Assembly: GCA_039111535.1 (NCBI GenBank)
Contig: JBCCIM010000022.1
Coordinates: 1 to 46,816 of the forward strand
Source: Bacteroidota bacterium
GTDB lineage: Bacteria; Bacteroidota; Rhodothermia; Rhodothermales; JAHQVL01
Direction of reading: 5' to 3'
DNA length: 46,816 nucleotides
The position numbers and the translations under genes are program-made. Of the stretch, positions 8,595 to 16,363 are shown one piece after another. Each line of letters begins with the position of its first letter. Within the stretch, counting starts at the first letter, position 1. The notes under the pieces are model-generated. The model ran no database searches. It saw nothing but the letters and a program-made list of their open reading frames with translations, and was not told the origin of the DNA.

Positions 8595-9053
8595 TTACTG
8601 AGCGCCGAGCAATGCAATTTCAAACGTGAGGGTTTCATTTGACGGGACGAGGTCATTGCCTTCTTCGCCATAGCCGAGTTCGGGGGGGATAACAACCTGG
8701 CGCAAACCGCCTAGGTACATACCACTCACGCCTTCATCAATGCCTGCAATTACATTGCCAAAACCTAAAGCAAACTGAATAGGCTGGCCGGCCAGAATAG
8801 AGCTGTCAAAAATGGTCTCATCTTCAAGCCAGGCATTGTAGTCGATCAGGACCACATCACCTGAATCAGCCGTGACACGGGCTGTATCGCCAACAACGAG
8901 ATCAAAATATTTCAACCCGGTTGCGGTTACGATATAGCTTGAATCTGCTACAAACTCAGGTTTGGGAGACGGTAAAATGATGGGATCTGGATCTCCAGAG
9001 TCACAACTACTACACACAAGCAACAAGGCCACCAGCAGGGACGCAGGCTTCAT
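8595..9053 (-). CDS. Divergent FKBP-type peptidyl-prolyl isomerase lipoprotein
   Basis: A 152-residue lipoprotein (signal MKPASLLVALLLVCSSC, then DSGDP) with one FKBP domain. It keeps IFDSSI, IPPELGYG and a C-terminal LTFEIALLG strand. The VIxGW segment of active FKBPs reads VIAGIDEG, so the tryptophan that floors the proline pocket is replaced by isoleucine; this may lower isomerase activity or change ligand preference. It is a paralogue of the neighbouring FKBP lipoprotein, 147 bp away and in the same direction. It is probably periplasmic, attached to a membrane by lipid. Confidence 0.85.
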   Translation of the reverse strand: MKPASLLVALLLVCSSCDSGDPDPIILPSPKPEFVADSSYIVTATGLKYFDLVVGDTARVTADSGDVVLIDYNAWLEDETIFDSSILAGQPIQFALGFGNVIAGIDEGVSGMYLGGLRQVVIPPELGYGEEGNDLVPSNETLTFEIALLGAQ

Positions 9054-9475
9054 AGGGATTCCTCAAAGTATTTCCTGAATGTAAATGTAACTGGCGTGCC
9101 TATTTACGGTGGCGAGGTGGATAGACACGCGCGTTTCTTCCCTAAATGCCTATTGCGCCCAGATGATTCCGTGATTAAGGAATGTTGTAAGGTGGTGAAG
9201 ATCGCTAATCCTAAATCGCAATTCAACAATCTGCCAACCCAAGATCCTTCGAGGACTCAGGATGACGGTTGAGAAGCAGGTTGCCATTCATTGAACACTC
9301 GGCATTCATACGAATGAAGGGTTGCGTTTAGTGCCGAATGCCGATTGATGTTCTTCTCTTTTTAAAAGACGCATGCAATAGCATCGCTACGTGTACCGGA
9401 ATAGTTCAAAACAGAAGCACGAAAACACGAAAAACGCAGCTCATCTCCTTAACCCCTTTATTCAGCACACAGTCC
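9054..9475. other. Intergenic region with repeat-like motifs
   Basis: No gene is visible between the FKBP lipoprotein and the radical SAM gene. It holds a short phrase around 9243-9268 (CCTTCGAGGACTCAGGATGA) that resembles dispersed intergenic repeats of many bacterial genomes. It also holds a hairpin whose 8-bp arms CGGCATTC (9300-9307) and GAATGCCG (9336-9343) match perfectly, with a smaller CATTC/GAATG palindrome inside the loop. No T-run follows on either strand, so a simple terminator is not supported. Confidence 0.45.
9300..9343. repeat. Inverted repeat, 8-bp perfect arms
   Basis: Arms CGGCATTC and GAATGCCG flank a 28-base loop. The loop begins with a second small palindrome (CATTC-ATAC-GAATG, sharing the left arm). 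It sits in gene-free DNA about 130 bp beyond the radical SAM stop codon. It may be a copy of a dispersed intergenic repeat rather than a terminator, because no T-run adjoins it. Confidence 0.45.
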
Positions 9476-10534
9476 CTAAAACAGCTCTTGCTGGCCTGTG
9501 CGGCGGAAGTGTTCGGTGCTGTGGCTGATGCGGCCCTGGTTGAGGCCGTATTGCTTGACGGTGTTGCGATGTAGTTGGCGCAGGATTTCCGCCCACTTGC
9601 CAGCACCGCGCATGCGGCGTCCAAACTTTTGATCGGTAAGTTCATCTCCGCGCAGGTCGCGCAAGCGGTTAATGACGCGTTGTTTTCTGTCCGGAAACTC
9701 AGCCTCCAGCCATTCGAGAAACAGTTCTCTTACAGCACCCGGCAACCGGAGCATGACATAGTGCGCCCAGGACGCGCCGGCGCCGGCGGCCGCCTTGATA
9801 ATCTCGGGCATTTCTTCATCGGTCAGACCGGGCACAATGGGCGCAACCATGACGCCAACCGGGATGCCACGCGCCGCCAGTTTCTCAATCGCTTCGATAC
9901 GCCGCATCGGGTGGGAGGTACGGGGCTCCATCACGCGGGTCACTTCCGGCTTCAAACTCGTGATTGAAATGCTGACGCTGACCAGGTTGCGTGAAGCGAG
10001 CTCTTCGAGCAAGTCGATATCGCGGGTAACGAGATAGTTTTTGGTGATGAGTGCAACCGGATTCCGGTGCCAGGCAAACACTTCCAGACACGACCGGGTG
10101 AGTTTTAATTCGCGCTCTGCCGGCTGGTAACAATCCGTATTCCCTGACATCATCACCGTTTGCGGCTGCCAGGACTTCTTCTGAAAGGTTTTCGCCAGTA
10201 GCTTTGCAATGTTGTGCTTGACCACAATTTTGGTCTCAAAATCGAGGCCAGCGGAGTACCCCAGGAATTCGTGGGACGGCCGGGCATAACAATAAATACA
10301 GCCGTGTTCACACCCGCGATACGGGTTGATGCTGTAGTCGAAGGGTACATCCGGACTGCTGTTTTTGGAGAGGACCGTTTTGGAGGTATCCGCGATGAAC
10401 TCCGTTCTCACTTGACGGAGATCATCTGCATCGAGGGCAGCCGGATCCTCGACGTGATGGTGTTGCAAAAACTTGTTGGCAGGATTTGAGGCAGCGCCCC
10501 GCCCCCGCCGGCGTGGGGTTGGATCGATTTCCAT
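9476..10534 (-). CDS. Radical SAM protein, PA0069 / Rv2578c family
   Basis: A protein of 352 residues from the chosen start. The radical SAM cluster motif is CEHGCIYCY (Cys75, Cys79, Cys82), preceded by the family-typical GRGAASNPANKF near the N-terminus and INPYRG. The family is related to spore photoproduct lyase by sequence layout; its reaction is not established. I chose the ATG at 10534 because it places RGRGA about ten residues in, as in relatives, and because a palindromic site at 10550-10576 then lies upstream of the gene rather than inside it. An upstream ATG at 10570 and TTG at 10576 are in frame. No clear Shine-Dalgarno is present. The gene lies 60 bp after the TonB receptor stop and in the same direction but probably has its own promoter. 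Confidence 0.85.
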   Translation of the reverse strand: MEIDPTPRRRGRGAASNPANKFLQHHHVEDPAALDADDLRQVRTEFIADTSKTVLSKNSSPDVPFDYSINPYRGCEHGCIYCYARPSHEFLGYSAGLDFETKIVVKHNIAKLLAKTFQKKSWQPQTVMMSGNTDCYQPAERELKLTRSCLEVFAWHRNPVALITKNYLVTRDIDLLEELASRNLVSVSISITSLKPEVTRVMEPRTSHPMRRIEAIEKLAARGIPVGVMVAPIVPGLTDEEMPEIIKAAAGAGASWAHYVMLRLPGAVRELFLEWLEAEFPDRKQRVINRLRDLRGDELTDQKFGRRMRGAGKWAEILRQLHRNTVKQYGLNQGRISHSTEHFRRTGQQELF

Positions 10535-10549
10535 GAGATCAGGATCAAA

Positions 10550-10576
10550 TTGAACATATGTTATGCACATGTTCAA
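10550..10576 (-). promoter_or_regulatory. Palindromic operator-like site upstream of the radical SAM gene
   Basis: Perfect 8-bp arms TTGAACAT and ATGTTCAA are separated by 11 bases. Inside lies AACATATGTT, itself a palindrome. GAACATATGTT is one base short of the GAAC-N4-GTTC LexA box known from Gram-positive bacteria. The site ends 15 bases before the chosen start codon, a good place for a repressor. Whether LexA of this lineage recognises such a site is not known to me. Confidence 0.4.
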
Positions 10577-10594
10577 AAAACGATCCTGAATCGC

Positions 10595-13500
10595 TTAGAA
10601 TGCCAGTCGTACGCCGAGCCGGATGAGTCGGGGGATGCCTGCCCATTCGGGAATTCTGTTGCGATGACGATAAAGCGTTTCTCCAGTGGGAGTAGTATTT
10701 CCTAAATATCTTTCTCCAGCAGGCATCGCAAGATATCCATCATTATCCAGTTGTCCGGTAAAAGGCCAGACTTTGTTGCTGTTGGTTCGATTGAACAGGT
10801 TTTGGACTTGCAAGAAAAGGACAGCCTCAGCGGATCCTGCATACACAAACCGCCGGGCTATATGCAAATCGGCGCGCACCTGGCCTGGCATCCGAAGCTC
10901 ATTGACTTTGCTGGCTACAGTTGGGAGGCGCGCTCCGCCGACCTGACTTACAGGTTCTTCAATTAGGGTATAAGGAAAACCACTACCGGCTTGTAGCAAA
11001 GCATGTAGCTGCATCTTACCAAAAGGATGGACGCCGAATATCGCAGGTCCGAATTGGGCCGGCGTATCAAGTTGAAAAGCAAGGTTCAGCCGATGGCGCT
11101 GATCGAAAAACCGTGGTATTTCTTCCACTTCTGAATACGACAAGGTATAATTCAACCTGACTTGAAAAGGTTGTGCGGCTAAAAACAAGCCTAGCTCGAT
11201 GCCTCGAGAATAGCTAAGATCCCGGTTAATCGAAGAAGCGATCAGGTCGCTACCCTTATTGTAGAAACCAGCCAGAGTACTCTCTACACCTTCATGCCAC
11301 TTCTGATGAAAGCCCAGTTCAATTTTTGCAAGCTTCTCTGAAGTAAGCCCGGAATTCCTCAGCGTCCCGGCGGATCTAAAACTACCAAAGGTAGCAAATG
11401 CCGATGCATTGGGTGCCTGGGCAAAATGCCCATAGCTGGCAAAAAGCGTTGTATTTTGGTTCAGATGATATCGCGTACTAATGCGAGGCAAAATAATGAG
11501 ATCAGCATCGTATGCAGTAAACATATCTCGGGTTATGACATTACTTGTTACCCGCGCCTGCCCCTGCAACTGTATTGTACCAGCGTCTGCTACCTGGCCA
11601 CTGGCGTCGTAATAAACGCCATTGGTATCCCGAAAACCAACAATAGTGGAGCCGCTGTAGAATATCGCAAAGTCTTCTCCGATACCGGTCGCTACAGCAC
11701 CTTCGCCGCAGATTCCATTGAACGAATTACCCAGGTCCCTTACGCGGCATACAGGTCGGTTGAAAAAGGGATCAATAACCGTAAGCGTGTTATTGTCAAA
11801 AAGCTGAAACCGCACGCCGGCTTCGACCACAAGCCCATCCCATGCAAACTGATCCTGCACATACCCACTCAACAATTCGGACTGATATGGGGCAATGTTA
11901 TAGTGCTCAAGGGGCTTATTGGGATCCTGAGAAAGCAACGTATCAAAATCTTCGCTATCCACTTCGTTTTGCCCCCGAAGGTCGTAGCCATAATAAAGCC
12001 CGACGGTGGTATCAAGTAGCTGTAATGGAAGCTCCTCATAGGTTGTGTATCCCTCCTGGTTAAAATCAGGATTTAGAGGATCTATACGCTCGGGATTTCC
12101 ATCTGCATAAAAAGGTGCCAAATTAGATGCGTTGATGTACCAAAACCGGTTTGTATGCTTTTCATAAGCACCTCCAATCGTCACCTGATGCAATCCAAGG
12201 CCGGCAGTAAAGTATCCGCTCATTCTTATGCGAGCGTCGCTACGCTGCTGGAATGCATTATAGCGGCCTCCAGGAATTTGAACGAGACTGTTGATTACTT
12301 CGTCGGTACCCGCCGGGTCGTTCCCATCACCATAAACGGCTGGAAAGAAGGGAACGCGCACGGTAAACTCTGTGTCATCAGAAGGATCATTCGGCGTCCC
12401 ATGATCATCAATCCGGATTTCGTTTTCAAAGGACAAAAACTTGTACGATGACAAGAACATGAATGCAGGGTCATCAATGTCTCCATAAAAGAAAAGATTT
12501 TCCCAATTCTCCCCCAGCCGCGGGTCGTATATAGTTTGGGAAAAACTCCTGTATGATCCTTGAAAGTGTAACAGCGTATTGGCTGAAAAACGTTGACGCA
12601 GTGCAACATGCAAATACTGCTCCTCCTGGTCCACGCGCTGCGTCATTTCTGGTGCAAATAATACACGTCGGTTGCTGGTCTCATCAAACCAATCTCGTTC
12701 CTGTTGATTAAACAGTGCCCCAATTCTGAGTTGGGTTCGGGGCAGGATTTTCACAGACAAGTTACCTAACAGCAAGAGGTTTTCTTTTTGCCGGCCCAGC
12801 AGTGCATCTTCCACACTAAATGCATCTGGTGTAAGAACGCTGGCGCGCTGGACCGGCCCAAGTTGTATATCAGCAGGCGCAAGGTTTTGAGCATCAATGG
12901 TCACCCCGTCGGAAAACGTGAGATGCCCATCGGTCAACACAGGAAAACCATCATTGTCAACCATCAGCGACGCGCCATTCTCCAGGTTGAAAGGAATTGG
13001 CAAATAAACCCGATTCCCCTCTACGTCTGTACCACTAAATGCCATTGGAAATGCCCGCAAATCTTCCAATACCTCTGGCTTAACCCGCAACTGCCCCAAT
13101 GCACTCGGTGTGCTGTCAAACTGGTCTTCATAAGTACCTGCCAGGAGCAAGTTGACTCGCCCCTTCAACAGCGGCCCGCCGGCAGCACCCGTGATGGCAT
13201 TGTAGCCAAAGGCATCGAACGACTCCGAAGTCTGTCCTTCCACCAACCCAAACCACCGCTGGGCATCTGATTTCAAAGAGAGGTGCACCATACCACCCAT
13301 TTTGTCGCCATAAGCCGCACCCATGTGCCCGGTCTCAACGGACAACTGATTGAGCGCGAGGTACGGAATATTGTTATGAAAATCGCCGTCCAGGTTGAAC
13401 CCGTCGAGGGTGTATTGCACGTCGCTGGCCCGATTGCCGCGCATGTAAAGGCCGGGTTGTCCATCAAAAGAAATGACGCCAGCCTGCGTGCGCACAACGT

Positions 13501-13960
13501 CGTCAATGTTTCGGTAGGGCAGCATAGTCAAATCAGCACTGCTGTAGTTTTTGGCGAAACCACTCGCATCTTCAGCCAACAAATCAGGTGTATGCAGGAT
13601 AATATATGTACCGCCCTGGGATGCTTCATTCAGGTAAATATCAAGATTTACAGCCAACGCACGCTCCAACAATACATTCCGAATTTCCACCTGCTGGTAA
13701 CCGTCTGCCTCAACAACAACCACATACGTGGCCAAAGGGACACTGGAAATACGAAAGGTACCACTGGCCCCTGATCTGGCTTGGATGCCTGTCTGTTTGA
13801 TCAAAACTCTGGCGTTTGCAATGGGTGCATCGGTTGCCCGGTCTTTGACTTGCCCGGTTAGCGAACCAACTGCCTGCCCGAAAGAAAGCGCCGGCGCTAA
13901 AAAACATAACACACAAACCAAGCTGAAACACCTGACGTGTTTAATCACTGCGTCAATCAT
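10595..13960 (-). CDS. TonB-dependent outer-membrane receptor with carboxypeptidase-regulatory-like domain
   Basis: A 1121-residue outer-membrane protein. Order: signal peptide (ending near SFGQ), a carboxypeptidase-regulatory-like beta-sandwich (about 32-112, beginning SLTGQVKDRATDAPIANARV), a plug domain (about 140-230, with RNIDDVVRTQAGV and MRGNRASDVQYTLDG), then a long 22-strand-type barrel that ends in phenylalanine (GVRLAF), as outer-membrane barrels do. Such receptors import a bound ligand using TonB energy. No SusD-like partner lies beside it, so it is not a classic polysaccharide SusCD pair; peptide, siderophore or other ligands are equally possible. The gene is monocistronic on its upstream side, with a divergent promoter region shared with the secreted beta-propeller gene. 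Confidence 0.9.
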   Translation of the reverse strand: MIDAVIKHVRCFSLVCVLCFLAPALSFGQAVGSLTGQVKDRATDAPIANARVLIKQTGIQARSGASGTFRISSVPLATYVVVVEADGYQQVEIRNVLLERALAVNLDIYLNEASQGGTYIILHTPDLLAEDASGFAKNYSSADLTMLPYRNIDDVVRTQAGVISFDGQPGLYMRGNRASDVQYTLDGFNLDGDFHNNIPYLALNQLSVETGHMGAAYGDKMGGMVHLSLKSDAQRWFGLVEGQTSESFDAFGYNAITGAAGGPLLKGRVNLLLAGTYEDQFDSTPSALGQLRVKPEVLEDLRAFPMAFSGTDVEGNRVYLPIPFNLENGASLMVDNDGFPVLTDGHLTFSDGVTIDAQNLAPADIQLGPVQRASVLTPDAFSVEDALLGRQKENLLLLGNLSVKILPRTQLRIGALFNQQERDWFDETSNRRVLFAPEMTQRVDQEEQYLHVALRQRFSANTLLHFQGSYRSFSQTIYDPRLGENWENLFFYGDIDDPAFMFLSSYKFLSFENEIRIDDHGTPNDPSDDTEFTVRVPFFPAVYGDGNDPAGTDEVINSLVQIPGGRYNAFQQRSDARIRMSGYFTAGLGLHQVTIGGAYEKHTNRFWYINASNLAPFYADGNPERIDPLNPDFNQEGYTTYEELPLQLLDTTVGLYYGYDLRGQNEVDSEDFDTLLSQDPNKPLEHYNIAPYQSELLSGYVQDQFAWDGLVVEAGVRFQLFDNNTLTVIDPFFNRPVCRVRDLGNSFNGICGEGAVATGIGEDFAIFYSGSTIVGFRDTNGVYYDASGQVADAGTIQLQGQARVTSNVITRDMFTAYDADLIILPRISTRYHLNQNTTLFASYGHFAQAPNASAFATFGSFRSAGTLRNSGLTSEKLAKIELGFHQKWHEGVESTLAGFYNKGSDLIASSINRDLSYSRGIELGLFLAAQPFQVRLNYTLSYSEVEEIPRFFDQRHRLNLAFQLDTPAQFGPAIFGVHPFGKMQLHALLQAGSGFPYTLIEEPVSQVGGARLPTVASKVNELRMPGQVRADLHIARRFVYAGSAEAVLFLQVQNLFNRTNSNKVWPFTGQLDNDGYLAMPAGERYLGNTTPTGETLYRHRNRIPEWAGIPRLIRLGVRLAF

Positions 13961-14168
13961 AATCTAGGCACTACTGAGAAATGTAATGGAAGTGCACGCT
14001 ACCAGGAAGTCGGGGCAAAGCACGTCGAATTCGGACGAACTACTGAAAAATGTGTCCGCGATCTGCTTCGATGTAAACGACCTTATCATAACAATGCTCC
14101 TCAGTTTTCCCTGTCCTTTCATCCCGAAACCTGACAGGTTGCTCCCTGCCTTTCTGCGTCTTATCACT

Positions 14169-14200
14169 GGCTATGCCGGACGTCTGTCCACCGCATAGCC
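14169..14200. promoter_or_regulatory. Hairpin in the leader of the secreted beta-propeller gene
   Basis: Arms GGCTATGC (14169-14176) and GCATAGCC (14193-14200) pair perfectly over 8 bp with a 16-base loop. The hairpin ends 17 bases before the ATG at 14218, so it could affect ribosome access if transcribed, or be a protein-binding site. Confidence 0.35.
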
Positions 14201-14217
14201 TATTTGTTTGCCTTGCC

Positions 14218-16221
14218 ATGAAATTTGCTATTCCAGCTTTTCTCCTCTTGTGCGTTTCGTTTTTTGCTGCTGATGTTGTAGCACAGGAATTTACAGGAAA
14301 TGCAGTCCAGCTACCTACGCAATCCAACACGCATATCCATAGCGATGGGACGTTTTTTCAAACCGGTTCTTTTATCGACTCACCGGATTTCGACCAGGAT
14401 AGCGAGCCAGATTTCACCAGCCGTGGCGGCTCAGACATTTTCATTTCCAGTCATGCTGCAGATGGATCGCTCAACTGGGTCATTGCAGCCGGCGGTACGG
14501 CAGCATCTGAAACGGTCAACGAGGCCGGCGGTGGCACCGTGGTTGGTAATGGCAAACTTTACGTCGCTGGCACCTACGACGGCGCCGCAGATTTTGACGA
14601 AGATGAGGTTGATGACATCACTTCTGCCGTACCTGAAACAAGCAGACTTTTCATCGCGCAGTATGAACTCGATGGGACCTTCAACTGGGTCAAACCCATC
14701 GGGGACCTCGACGGCTTTGTCAACGGGTTGGTATTCTCAGATAACAGCAATCTGCTTTATCTGGCAGCCACACAACTCGACGAAGCCGGCAACACGGAAG
14801 GCACGGGCGTGATGCATGCAGTAGCACTTGACACTGAAGGTGTTGTGCAATGGACATCCAGCACAGCCATTGATGGCACACCGACAACAGGTAACGTGCA
14901 GGCAAACGACTTGCTCGTAGATGACCAGGGTCAGCTTCATCTATCCGGCGCATTCAGGGGTAATGTCGATTTTGATGGGGATGGCCCCCTCGACCCGGTA
15001 GCAGCTGGCAGCACCCAGTTTGGCCCGCAGGCCCGCGCGTATGTTGCGCAGTACAGCGCATCGGGCACCATCAACTGGATTGATTACGCCGGCGGGACTG
15101 GCTCTTCGTTTGCGAACAGTATCGACCTGGATGCAACGGGTGATTTGTATGTGGCCGGTAGCTATGGACTGGGCAACGTGATTTTTGAAAACACAGAAGC
15201 AACCTACACAGGCCCAGAGCCGGCGGACAACATGTTTCTCGCCAGATACAACGCCACAGGTGAAGTACAATGGGCTGTATTTCCCAATGCGCTGGTCGAC
15301 TTTTTCATATTCTCCGGCGTCTACGGCAACGCCGTTGCCGTCTGCCCGAATGAGGAGATTGTTTACGTGGGTGGCTACCTCACCGGATCCGTCGATTTTG
15401 ATGGAAACGGACAGTATGAAGTTAACACCTTTAGCTTCCCCGCCTATACAGCCGTGTACACCAAAGACGGTATCAACGGTTCAAACTGGACAGCGGGTGC
15501 GGATGCAAGCATTCACCAGATCATCCCAACGGGGCCAGAAATGTTCAAGGTCCTGGGCGACTTCAACACCAGCATCGATTTTGACGGTACAGGCGGCGAA
15601 CCGGCAATGGACGTATTCGGCGGCTCGGGCCGGGGTTATTTTGTGGCTGACTTCACGCGGGTGGGTGACCCCATCCCGGTTGAACTGACTTCTTTTGAAG
15701 CAACCGCCAATGGCAGCGCAGCCAGTCTGAAATGGGCTACAGCTTCCGAAACCAACAACGCTGGCTTCGAAGTGCTCCAAGACGGGCAATCGATCACGTT
15801 TATCGAGGGCGCCGGCACAACCAACGAGCCGCAGACCTATGCGCATCATATCAATAACTTGCCAGCCGGCACCTATACGTTCCAGCTCAAACAAATCGAC
15901 TTCGACGGCGCGTTTGAGTTAAGCAACGAGGCACAGTTGACAATCGACCTGACGGGCGCTTATCAACTGGGTAAAGCTTTTCCAAACCCATTCAATCCGC
16001 AAACCACTTTCAGTCTTTCAATTGCGCGTGGACAGGATGTTCAAATCACTTTGTTCGATATGCTTGGCCGGCAGGTACAGACGTTGCACAACGGCTTCCT
16101 CGAAGCCAACACGCAGCACCGGTTTACCATTGATGGTAGTGGGTTGGCAAGTGGTACGTATTTCTATAATGTGCGTGGTCATCAGTTTACAGCAAGCGAG
16201 CACATAACCCTGATGAAGTAG
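14218..16221 (+). CDS. Secreted SBBP-type beta-propeller protein with type IX sorting domain
   Basis: A protein of 667 residues from the ATG at 14218, which gives a clean signal peptide (MKFAIPAFLLLCVSFFAADV, ending near VVAQ); an upstream ATG at 14173 would spoil it. Residues about 50-470 hold repeated blades of the form LYVAGxYxGxxDFDxDG (for example GTYDGAADFDEDE, GAFRGNVDFDGDG, GYLTGSVDFDGNG), which are SBBP-type propeller repeats with calcium-loop-like acidic runs. Then comes a fibronectin-like linker (about 495-585, beginning VELTSFEA) and a C-terminal type IX sorting domain with FPNPFNPQTTFSL and GLASGTYFYNV. It should be exported by Sec, then through the type IX system to the cell surface or medium. 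The ligand is unknown. Confidence 0.85.
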   Translation: MKFAIPAFLLLCVSFFAADVVAQEFTGNAVQLPTQSNTHIHSDGTFFQTGSFIDSPDFDQDSEPDFTSRGGSDIFISSHAADGSLNWVIAAGGTAASETVNEAGGGTVVGNGKLYVAGTYDGAADFDEDEVDDITSAVPETSRLFIAQYELDGTFNWVKPIGDLDGFVNGLVFSDNSNLLYLAATQLDEAGNTEGTGVMHAVALDTEGVVQWTSSTAIDGTPTTGNVQANDLLVDDQGQLHLSGAFRGNVDFDGDGPLDPVAAGSTQFGPQARAYVAQYSASGTINWIDYAGGTGSSFANSIDLDATGDLYVAGSYGLGNVIFENTEATYTGPEPADNMFLARYNATGEVQWAVFPNALVDFFIFSGVYGNAVAVCPNEEIVYVGGYLTGSVDFDGNGQYEVNTFSFPAYTAVYTKDGINGSNWTAGADASIHQIIPTGPEMFKVLGDFNTSIDFDGTGGEPAMDVFGGSGRGYFVADFTRVGDPIPVELTSFEATANGSAASLKWATASETNNAGFEVLQDGQSITFIEGAGTTNEPQTYAHHINNLPAGTYTFQLKQIDFDGAFELSNEAQLTIDLTGAYQLGKAFPNPFNPQTTFSLSIARGQDVQITLFDMLGRQVQTLHNGFLEANTQHRFTIDGSGLASGTYFYNVRGHQFTASEHITLMK

Positions 16222-16363
16222 TACACAGTGATATTTATACACTGATGATGATTCAGGCCTCTCAAACCCCCATCAAGAAACCGCGAAGCATGGACCAAAA
16301 CGGGGTATCCTGTGTATGAAGTAGCCTCTTTGAAGCGGTATAAACCATCACACCCAGCAGCGT

